Both the position numbers and the translations under genes were made by a program. A DNA stretch of 5,972 nt, taken from positions 2,304-8,275 of the forward strand of contig JAHFOW010000110.1 in assembly GCA_023261465.1 (NCBI GenBank). Direction: 5' to 3'. The DNA comes from Planctomycetota bacterium (lineage in GTDB: Bacteria; Planctomycetota; Brocadiia; Brocadiales; Brocadiaceae). Within the stretch, counting starts at the first letter, position 1. Each line of letters starts with the position of its first letter. A model generated the notes under the pieces. It was not told where the DNA came from. It worked only from the letters and a program-made list of their open reading frames with translations, and made no database searches. Below, one piece after another: positions 1-5,774 of this stretch.

Positions 1-230
1 ACAGAAGCTGGGCATGGAATAATATGGGTATTACGCTGGACAGGCTCTCCATGTATGAAGATGCAATTAAGGCATTTGATAAGGCTATAGAAATTAATCC
101 GAAAAGCGCACGGGCATGGCACAATAAGGCCAACACCCTCTACACCCTGGGAAAGTATGATGAATCTATGAAGGTGTATAATAAGGCTATGGAGTTAGAC
201 CCTCTCCTGTACGCTGGGGTAAAAAAATAA
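1..230 (+). CDS. C-terminal end of a tetratricopeptide-repeat (TPR) protein, 5' truncated
   Basis: The reading frame is open from base 3 at the left edge and stops at TAA 228-230, so only the last 75 residues are present. An ATG at 24 lies inside the first visible TPR unit and is therefore unlikely to be the true start. Two TPR units can be read. The first runs from AWNNMGITL to AIEINPKSAR and the second from AWHNKANTLYTLGKY to KAMELDP, each with the usual W/G-Y/A-F/A-P spacing of the 34-residue motif. A short tail ending in VKK follows. TPR units form helical hairpins that mediate protein-protein contacts. The partner, any N-terminal domain and the cellular location cannot be told from this fragment. 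The repeats are close to consensus, as in the multi-TPR proteins common in planctomycetes, Nitrospirae and archaea. The call as a TPR protein is firm; the function is unknown. Confidence 0.9.
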   Translation, partial: RSWAWNNMGITLDRLSMYEDAIKAFDKAIEINPKSARAWHNKANTLYTLGKYDESMKVYNKAMELDPLLYAGVKK

Positions 231-511
231 ACAATAGTTTAGGAGTAGGCTCTGACCACCATGAAGAAAACCAAGGTTGGGGAATTGAGAAGACGCGAGG
301 TTTGAAGAAGTTTTTTTCAGGATAAGCCCTGGAGCATCAGCGCCTCAGTCAAAACCACGATTTTCCTATCGTCCGCATGTTCGACCGTCCGAACTCACGC
401 CAAAGACTTACCAGGAAGTAACGTTGGATAACGGAAAAAGAAAACCATGATACGAAAGAAGTGTTTATATATTATTAATTTATAAGGCATTATTACAAAA
501 ATGATTAAACT
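231..511. other. Spacer between the TPR and propeller genes, no convincing gene
   Basis: I see no credible gene here. The only ATG-started frames are tiny: 14 codons from 261 (beginning MKKTKVGEL), 14 codons from 378, and 4 codons from 501. About 255-425 is richer in G+C than the strongly AT-rich 455-511 next to the downstream start, and it contains two short perfect inverted repeats with 6-base loops: ACGAT/ATCGT (357-372) and GTTCG/CGAAC (379-394). A 30-codon open stretch from 330 to 419 follows an in-frame TAA and has no recognised similarity. It could be a decayed gene, a small RNA or plain spacer. The AT-rich part (about 462-485) presumably holds the promoter of the downstream gene, but I could not pick a -35/-10 pair with confidence. 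Confidence 0.5.
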
Positions 512-1945
512 ATGATGATAAATATCTTACAAAAACCACGCCAAAAAATATATCCCTTATTTATTTTGTTTTGTCTTTTCTGCATTTCTTTTTTGTGCCA
601 TAGCGCAAGGGCTGCATGGTCTTTAACTCCACGGGAAAATACTGCTATTTGCAGGGCAGTGGGACAGCAAAGTGGTTTGCAGATGGTAGGCGATGGCGCC
701 GGTGGGGCAATTGTTGTATGGGAAGATGCACGGGAGAGCCACTTTGACATCTATGCCCAGCGTATTGATGCGCACGGAGATGTGTTATGGATGGAGGATG
801 GCGTGCCTATTTGTACTGCGCCGGAAAATCAGAATAAACCGAGGATCGTGAGTGATGGTGAAGGCGGAGCTATTATAACCTGGCAGGATATACGAAAGGC
901 CGGAGGGAATTACGATATTTATGTACAGCGTGTCAATGCAAAAGGGGAAGTTTTATGGGCGTCAAACGGCGTTCCCGTTTGTACTGTGGACAATACCCAG
1001 AATACTCCCTGCATTGCTACGGATGGCGCTGGTGGGGCAATCATTGTCTGGCAGGACTATCGGACTAACTATGCAGACCTCTTTGCCCAGCGTGTGAATA
1101 AGCATGGGGAGTTGCTGTGGGTGGAAAATGGAATACCTGTATGTCTGACTTCGGGCGCTCAAAGCGCACCGGTAATGGTGGAGGATGGTACGGGTGGCGC
1201 AATTGTGGCGTGGCAGGATTTCAGGCGGAACTATGCAGATATCTATGCACAACGCATTGACGGCAGTGGCAACAGGTTGTGGGACATCCTGGGGATACCG
1301 GTATGTGCCGCCTTGGGTCACGAAAACCTTCCGGCCCTTATTGGCAACAAGGCTGAAGGGGCAATTGTTGTCTGGGTAGATACCCGCAATGGCAACAATG
1401 ATATCTTCGCCCAACAGGTGGATGGGAGTGGGGGTGTACAATGGTTGGAAAACGGTATTCCTGTTTGCGCTGTAGCGGGAAATCAAAATAATCCTGTGAT
1501 TACTTCTGATGGCGCCGGTGGCGCTCTTATTGCCTGGTGGGATATGCGGAGCGGCGAGTCTGACATCTATGCGCAAAGCGTTGACCTTGCGGGAAACGTT
1601 CAGTGGGGAAATGACGGTTTGGCTGTATGCGTTGAAATGGGGATCCAAAATCATGTGGGAATAACAAACGACGGCGCCGGCGGTATGGTGCTGGCCTGGG
1701 GCGATAATCGTACGTCTGCGTTTGATTTATTTGCGCAGAGAATTGATCGGAAGGGTATTGCCCTGTGGGAGAAAAATGGACTGACAATAAGTACCGCATT
1801 AAATACCCAGTGTTTTCCTGTTCTGCTCGGTGATGGAACCGGAGGTGCAATGGTAATCTGGCAGGACGACCGCCAGAAGGAGAAGACGTACTGGGATGTT
1901 TACGCGCAGAGGATTAATGGTCAGGGTTCATTAGGTGAAAAGTAG
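512..1945 (+). CDS. Secreted eight-repeat protein, probable eight-bladed beta-propeller
   Basis: This is a 477-residue exported protein of unknown function. Residues 1-34 form a Sec signal peptide: basic residues at 8-12 (KPRQK), a hydrophobic core at about 13-30, and an A-R-A cleavage site before A35-W36. The rest is eight in-register repeats with an almost constant 54-residue period. The consensus is W-x-x-N-G-[IV]-P-V-C, then Q-x-x-P, D-G-x-G-G-A-[IV]-[IV]-x-W-x-D-x-R, D-[IL]-[YF]-A-Q-R and G-x-x-[LQ]-W. The repeat length, the GG-hydrophobic-W strand pattern and the eight copies suggest a closed beta-propeller; this is inferred from pattern. Repeat 5 has lost the DG-GG signature, having N279-K-A-E-G instead. 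Repeat 8 lacks the closing LW and ends in a short polar tail. No enzymatic motif, sorting domain or second membrane segment is visible. ATG 515 is an alternative start one codon later. Neither start has a Shine-Dalgarno at normal distance; the nearest AAGG is 24 bases upstream. The protein may be periplasmic or released, with a binding or scaffold role. Confidence 0.9.
   Translation: MMINILQKPRQKIYPLFILFCLFCISFLCHSARAAWSLTPRENTAICRAVGQQSGLQMVGDGAGGAIVVWEDARESHFDIYAQRIDAHGDVLWMEDGVPICTAPENQNKPRIVSDGEGGAIITWQDIRKAGGNYDIYVQRVNAKGEVLWASNGVPVCTVDNTQNTPCIATDGAGGAIIVWQDYRTNYADLFAQRVNKHGELLWVENGIPVCLTSGAQSAPVMVEDGTGGAIVAWQDFRRNYADIYAQRIDGSGNRLWDILGIPVCAALGHENLPALIGNKAEGAIVVWVDTRNGNNDIFAQQVDGSGGVQWLENGIPVCAVAGNQNNPVITSDGAGGALIAWWDMRSGESDIYAQSVDLAGNVQWGNDGLAVCVEMGIQNHVGITNDGAGGMVLAWGDNRTSAFDLFAQRIDRKGIALWEKNGLTISTALNTQCFPVLLGDGTGGAMVIWQDDRQKEKTYWDVYAQRINGQGSLGEK
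617..1942 (+). repeat. Eight tandem 54-residue (about 162 bp) coding repeats
   Basis: The repeats are most easily tracked by the cysteine after [IV]-P-[IV]: residues 47, 101, 157, 211, 265, 319 and 373, with Ser427 at the equivalent place in repeat 8. The steps are 54, 56, 54, 54, 54, 54 and 54; the extra two residues are an insertion in repeat 2 (K129-A-G-G). At the DNA level the copies have diverged, although the segment encoding DGAGGA remains similar between copies, for example near 693 and near 1023. The divergence indicates old duplications under protein-level selection. It argues against recent expansion. Confidence 0.88.
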
Positions 1946-2125
1946 AATTAGTTTTTTAATTTGCGAATTCCGAACGACAATGCAGGATTAAAATATCTCC
2001 GGTTCATACCTTAAAATATATCCCTTCTGAAAAGTTGCTTACCCCTTTTCCTGATGATTGATCACATATTAAAGTTTCTTTCCTGCAAAGGATATCTGCT
2101 TATTCTGGCTTACCACGTCAGGGAA
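1946..2125. other. Convergent intergenic spacer
   Basis: The plus-strand propeller gene and the minus-strand HD-GYP gene end facing each other across 180 bases. I found no strong intrinsic terminator for either. The best hairpin is GAAAAG/CTTTTC (2029-2034 with 2045-2050, 10-base loop), which has few G:C pairs and no U-tract immediately after it on either strand. A T6 run at 1951-1956 just after the propeller stop has no stable stem before it. No small ORF or RNA is recognised. Confidence 0.5.
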
Positions 2126-4588
2126 TTACAGAAATGACTTTAAGAATCCCTCCACCACCTTTGGATCAAAATGAGTGCCCGCGTGCGCTTTAATGTATTT
2201 TGCCACGTCGTCTTTTGACAGTGCCTTTCGGTATGGGCGGTCAAAACTCAGTGCATCCCACACGTCAATTACCGCAAAAATACGAGCGGCCAGGGGGATT
2301 TGCTCGCCTTTTAGCTTGTGTGGATAACCGGTGCCATCCCACTTTTCGTGATGATAGTAAGGAATATCCAGCGCCTTACGGAGATAAGCAATGGGAGCAA
2401 GGAGTTGATAAGCATACTCCGGATGTTTGTGCATAATTTGCCATTCTTCCTCGCTAAGACCTCCTGTCTTGAGCAGGATATTGTCCGGAATACCCATCTT
2501 TCCAATGTCATGCAGGAGCGCCCCTCGCCGTATATGTATCAGATCCTCTTCTTTTACTCCGATGATTTGAGCCAATTTCACGGTTGAAGTGGTCACGCGC
2601 TGAGAATGTCCTTTTGTTTCTTTGTCGCGCAGTTCAAGGGCGCGGGACCACCCCTCGATGGTAGAATCGTACGCAACAGACAATTCCGAATGAGAGCGTT
2701 GCATATCGTCAAATAACGATGCATTATCTATTGCGATGGCCGCCAGTGCTCCGATTGCTTCTAAAAAGCTCATCCACTCATTGTCCGAATTAATATGGGT
2801 GCGGTGGTATATTTCCAGGACTCCCTTTACCTGTCCCTTCGCTATGAGCGGCACACCATAATAGGTCGTAAATTCCATGTCCTCTCCGTAATTTTTCAGG
2901 GCATCGTTTATTGAGGATTTATGGGAGTTATAAATAATGCGTTTTTCAACCATGGCAAGGGATGCAAAATTCTCTGTAAAGTGGGTACATGAGAATTCTG
3001 TTTCATGTGAACGAAAGCCGCGTGAAGCCGCACACTCTAATTTGTGCGTTTGTGGATTCAGGAGCAATACGTTTGCGGCATCAACACTGAGTTGCGTTGT
3101 TACCTGTTCCAGAAATATACTAAGGATGATGTTCAAATCCATACTGCTGATGATTGCCTGATCAATTTTATGGAGGATGGTCAGTCGCTTGACGTTATCT
3201 TTAATCTGTTCTTCAGCCTCTCTGCGCTGAAGCGCATTAACAAAGATTTCCCCAACCATTTTAAGCAAGGCAACGTCCTGTTCTGTCCATATTTTCTCTG
3301 TCCGTACAGAATCAAAACCCAGGAATCCAACAAGTGTACTATTATAAACCATAGGCATAATGACGAGCGATTGAACCTGTTGTGAATATAAAATTTCCTT
3401 TTCGGCTCTTGCAGATTCAGGCAGGTCAGTCACCCGTGGAATGTAGATGATTTCAAAATTTTTCAATTCATCCATTGCCCAGCTAAAATGTTCCAGGGGA
3501 ATTTCTTTACGATTTTCAATGAGTGATTTTACAGTTTCTGCGCACCATTCATGGGTATTGTTTATTTTGTTTTTATCTTCTGAAAAAAGGAAAACGTAAC
3601 TGCGGTCAACCCCGGTAAACTCTCCGATAAGTTTTAGGGTATAGCTTATTCCGGTATCAACATTATCCGGCGCAAGGGTAACAAAATTGGTCGAAATGGT
3701 TGCTACGAGTTCTTCCATTTTTACCCGGTATTGCAGCAACTCTTCTGTACGTTTGTGCTCAACAATTTCTTGTTTCAGGTCAAAATAGGTTTTTCCTAAT
3801 TCTTTTGTCATTTCATTAAAGTTTACCGCAAGCTGGCCAATTTCGTCCCGGGACTGGACGTCTACGGTGCGGTCGAGGTTTCCTTTGGCAATATCCAGGG
3901 TGATATTTGCCAGGTTTCGTAGTGGGGAAACAATGTATTTGGTGAGAAAGAGGATTATGCATAACCCTACTAAAACTATACCTGAACCCATAGGGATGAT
4001 ACTGTAAAGGATGATCTTGTGTATCTTTTCGCCGAGTTTGCGGGTAGATAACCCTATTTGTACAAATCCTAGAATTTTTTGCTTTGTGAGCGTGGACGTT
4101 TGATCCTCGCCAAGCATCTGGGCGGCAAATTCCTCCTCTGAAAATGTTTGTATTTCAAAAATTGGTACCGAAAAATTAAAATATGTCTCGCCTGCACTGG
4201 TAGTTATGCGGTGGATCAGCGGAGCAAAGGAATTTTGATTATTGTTTTGCGCAGGAATTTCGTCCACGTGGATCGTGCTCCAGGGTGACAGCTTTTCAGC
4301 GACAACCTTTCGGGTGTTTAAAATGCGCCAGTAACCAATTTCCTGTTCCCTGTCAAAAGCCTGGAGTCTTTTTATGGGATTATCCAGGAATGCGGGCTGT
4401 CGGGAACTTAGGGCGTGTTTTACTTCATTATCCTGGGCAATGAGTGTAATCATGGAAACACCCAATTTCTGGAGGGCTTCTTCCTGCTGTCTTTTTGAAT
4501 TTATAAAAAAGAACAAGCAACTGATTGCGTCAATGACAATGATTACCACTCCCATGAAGATTATGAGTTTTGCCCGGATACCGATCAT
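2126..4588 (-). CDS. Membrane-bound HAMP-GAF-GAF-HD-GYP cyclic-di-GMP phosphodiesterase
   Basis: An 820-residue sensor-effector of the inner membrane. Transmembrane helix 1 spans about 8-30, preceded by R5 and K7. A periplasmic or extracytoplasmic region covers about 31-192 and may be Cache-like, with an FVQIGLS strand before helix 2. Helix 2 is about 192-216 and a HAMP linker about 217-268 (P222 and DEIGQL at 248-253). A coiled-coil stretch lies near 265-295. GAF 1 is about 298-455 and GAF 2 about 480-626. The HD-GYP output is about 640-820. Every expected metal-site residue of the active HD-GYP family is visible: E657, H661, H693-D694, K697, H722, H746-H747 and D775, together with the GYP signature at 754-756 and the terminal G-T-H-F-D-P. 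HD-GYP enzymes hydrolyse c-di-GMP to pGpG or GMP. There is no GGDEF domain, so degradation is the expected output. The ATG at 4588 fits the topology, but no Shine-Dalgarno precedes it. It appears to have its own promoter at about 4633-4681 while lying downstream of the binding-protein gene on the same strand. The ligands of the periplasmic and GAF domains are unknown. Confidence 0.95.
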   Translation of the reverse strand: MIGIRAKLIIFMGVVIIVIDAISCLFFFINSKRQQEEALQKLGVSMITLIAQDNEVKHALSSRQPAFLDNPIKRLQAFDREQEIGYWRILNTRKVVAEKLSPWSTIHVDEIPAQNNNQNSFAPLIHRITTSAGETYFNFSVPIFEIQTFSEEEFAAQMLGEDQTSTLTKQKILGFVQIGLSTRKLGEKIHKIILYSIIPMGSGIVLVGLCIILFLTKYIVSPLRNLANITLDIAKGNLDRTVDVQSRDEIGQLAVNFNEMTKELGKTYFDLKQEIVEHKRTEELLQYRVKMEELVATISTNFVTLAPDNVDTGISYTLKLIGEFTGVDRSYVFLFSEDKNKINNTHEWCAETVKSLIENRKEIPLEHFSWAMDELKNFEIIYIPRVTDLPESARAEKEILYSQQVQSLVIMPMVYNSTLVGFLGFDSVRTEKIWTEQDVALLKMVGEIFVNALQRREAEEQIKDNVKRLTILHKIDQAIISSMDLNIILSIFLEQVTTQLSVDAANVLLLNPQTHKLECAASRGFRSHETEFSCTHFTENFASLAMVEKRIIYNSHKSSINDALKNYGEDMEFTTYYGVPLIAKGQVKGVLEIYHRTHINSDNEWMSFLEAIGALAAIAIDNASLFDDMQRSHSELSVAYDSTIEGWSRALELRDKETKGHSQRVTTSTVKLAQIIGVKEEDLIHIRRGALLHDIGKMGIPDNILLKTGGLSEEEWQIMHKHPEYAYQLLAPIAYLRKALDIPYYHHEKWDGTGYPHKLKGEQIPLAARIFAVIDVWDALSFDRPYRKALSKDDVAKYIKAHAGTHFDPKVVEGFLKSFL

Positions 4589-4639
4589 GATTATTTTGAG
4601 AAGACTAATTATTAGGTAAAAATCAATTTTATAAAAAAT

Positions 4640-4648
4640 ATTATAGCA
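4640..4648 (-). promoter_or_regulatory. Extended -10 promoter element upstream of the HD-GYP gene
   Basis: Read on the minus strand, bases 4648-4640 are TGCTATAAT, a perfect TGn extended -10 with a consensus TATAAT hexamer. Transcription would start at about 4633, giving a leader of about 45 bases before the ATG at 4588. No good -35 hexamer lies 16-18 bases upstream; that position is ACAGAC. This is typical of activator-dependent promoters and agrees with the palindrome at 4666-4681 occupying the -35 area. The call rests on consensus matching only. Confidence 0.6.
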
Positions 4649-4665
4649 TGTTCTTTAATATTGTC

Positions 4666-4681
4666 TGTGATAAACGTCACA
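4666..4681 (-). promoter_or_regulatory. CRP/FNR-family operator, perfect TGTGA-N6-TCACA
   Basis: The 16-base site matches all ten conserved bases of the CRP consensus. Its centre (4673.5) falls about 40.5 bases upstream of the start predicted from the extended -10 at 4640-4648, close to the classical class II activator position of -41.5. A CRP-superfamily protein of this organism would be the expected regulator. Which one, and its effector (cAMP, c-di-GMP, redox state or NO), cannot be told. The site overlaps no coding sequence, lying between the binding-protein stop (4719) and the HD-GYP start (4588). Confidence 0.6.
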
Positions 4682-4718
4682 ACAAAATTAAAGCGGCTTT
4701 TTCAGGAGTAATGTATAT

Positions 4719-5699
4719 TTAGGGATAAAAGGCGACATCTGTTCTTGACTGAAGGGACGACAGATTTGTCCCTATCGTCTTCGCTGTTTGAGTATTTAAG
4801 ATTATTTTTAATTTATCAGGTTGTTGAATGCTCAAAGGTATTTGTGTTGGATTTCTTAACAAAGTTTGTGCTAGTTTTGCAGCCTGAATACCCGTGGACG
4901 GGTAATCAGGCGAAATAGAAACCAATGCACCGCCCTTAACAATTGCCACGGAAGTACAAATTGTTGGCAGGCGGTATTTTTGGGAGGCTTTTAATATAAT
5001 GCTGAGTGAATCCTTTGTGATTACTGTACTATCGGGCACTATCCATAAGGCATCCAACTTATCTATAATACGGTCCAGCGCAGAATTAATGTCATTTTCT
5101 GACATAACTTCTGCTGTAATAAGATTGAATTCATACGTTTTTGCTGCGATGCGCGCCTCTGTAATAATTCTCTTCGTTTTCGTCGGATCGTATATAACAC
5201 CGATATTCTTTCTGGTGCCAAGCAGTTCTTTAAGGATGGAGAATTGGTCTTCAACGGACGCCTCAGATGAAATGCCTGTGATATTTGGTCCGGCAAGATC
5301 AAATCGCTCGTGATTAATAACCATGCAAAATATGATAGGAATATGAGGAAAATACTCTTTGGCCAGGGTTGCCGCAAGTACTCCGACAGCAAAAACAACG
5401 TTGGGTCTGATGTGATCATTCTTGATGTTAACCAAAACCCGCTTACCTTCTCCAACATCCCCTTTCAGGTCATAAATGGCCTTTATTGAGATGCCTTTTT
5501 CCTTGCATCCTTCCTCAAAGCCTTGTATTACGTCATTATAAGCTGCAATTTGTTGGCTTCGTAAGATGATGGCCATGGGTCCCGTTTCATCTGCAGTTCC
5601 CAAAGAAATTTGAAATAGTATGCAGAATATGAATGCTATGGCAGGCCAAAATGATTGGAAGGTTATGCGTCTTTGGAGTTTCAAATATTGTTGGACCAT
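4719..5699 (-). CDS. Periplasmic ABC-type substrate-binding protein (ABC_sub_bind/TrpX-like family)
   Basis: A 326-residue exported binding protein. Residues 1-36 are a signal peptide: R10-R11, a hydrophobic core at about 17-33, and probable cleavage after G-T-A36. There is no lipobox cysteine, so it should be soluble in the periplasm. The mature part reads as the two-lobed type I periplasmic-binding fold of the ABC_sub_bind (TrpX/DUF534) family. Lobe 1 starts at about 42 with AIILRSQQIAAYNDVIQGF. Family-like segments follow: VVFAVGVLAATLAKE (101-115), NITGIS (139-144), the E150-Q152 helix leading to LKELLG, NIGVIYDP (165-172), SPDYPSTGIQAAKLA (263-277) and ILNTQTAKTIG near 300-310. Members bind small ligands such as tryptophan or other amino acids, but the ligand here is not evident. 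It lies 75 bases after the TonB receptor gene and 130 before the HD-GYP gene, all on one strand. No ABC permease or ATPase gene is visible, so a sensing role is possible. No Shine-Dalgarno precedes the ATG, which sits inside a short palindrome. Confidence 0.9.
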   Translation of the reverse strand: MVQQYLKLQRRITFQSFWPAIAFIFCILFQISLGTADETGPMAIILRSQQIAAYNDVIQGFEEGCKEKGISIKAIYDLKGDVGEGKRVLVNIKNDHIRPNVVFAVGVLAATLAKEYFPHIPIIFCMVINHERFDLAGPNITGISSEASVEDQFSILKELLGTRKNIGVIYDPTKTKRIITEARIAAKTYEFNLITAEVMSENDINSALDRIIDKLDALWIVPDSTVITKDSLSIILKASQKYRLPTICTSVAIVKGGALVSISPDYPSTGIQAAKLAQTLLRNPTQIPLSIQQPDKLKIILNTQTAKTIGTNLSSLQSRTDVAFYP

Positions 5700-5710
5700 A
5701 GTTACTATGG
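5696..5710. repeat. 15-base palindrome covering the start codon of the binding-protein gene
   Basis: CCATAGT and ACTATGG form perfect 7-base arms around a single T, and the gene's ATG lies in the left arm as written on the plus strand. The one-base loop makes an RNA hairpin poor, because several pairs would have to open. If functional it is more likely a DNA operator half-site pair, or chance. No protein is assigned. Confidence 0.35.
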
Positions 5711-5774
5711 TTTTTGATGGTTTATACGCTGTATTTATAAATAAGTTAGAATAATATCCGACAATTCGTATGCG

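Noticed and set aside
228..241. TAAAC/GTTTA hairpin at the TPR stop codon as a terminator
   Set aside because: It has one G:C pair and no U-tract.
501..515. Four-codon leader ORF whose stop overlaps the propeller start as ATGA
   Set aside because: It is too short to distinguish from chance in an AT-rich region, and the only AAGG upstream is 13 bases away.
962..1654. 230-codon open frame on the minus strand inside the propeller gene
   Set aside because: It is antisense to a clearly coding repeat protein. The codon periodicity of the repeats keeps the frame free of stops, and its translation has no recognisable domain.
1527..1850. 107-codon minus-strand frame inside the propeller gene
   Set aside because: Its arginine- and proline-rich translation is typical of a shadow of the repeat-coding strand.
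2029..2050. GAAAAG/CTTTTC hairpin as a bidirectional terminator for the convergent genes
   Set aside because: The stem is only 6 bp with two G:C pairs, the loop is 10 bases, and no U-tract follows on either strand.
2050..2068. Second CRP/FNR-like site near TGATTGATCACA in the convergent spacer
   Set aside because: Only one half-site matches, the spacing to any partner is wrong, and no gene starts there.
3044..3385. 113-codon plus-strand frame inside the HD-GYP gene
   Set aside because: It lies antisense to the GAF-coding region, which has strong domain evidence, and has no promoter or similarity.
4682..4718. AAAG-CCG-CTTT hairpin after the binding-protein stop as an intrinsic terminator
   Set aside because: A four-pair stem with a three-base loop and an interrupted T-rich tail is too weak to call.
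5063..5458. 131-codon minus-strand frame overlapping the binding-protein gene in another frame
   Set aside because: The in-frame binding-protein product has a signal peptide and family motifs throughout; this frame is a +1/+2 shadow.
5711..5774. Separate promoter for the binding-protein gene (TTGTCG with a TATAAA-like box)
   Set aside because: The best -35/-10 pairing needs either a poor -10 at 17 bases or a 19-base spacer, so it is not better than chance in AT-rich DNA.
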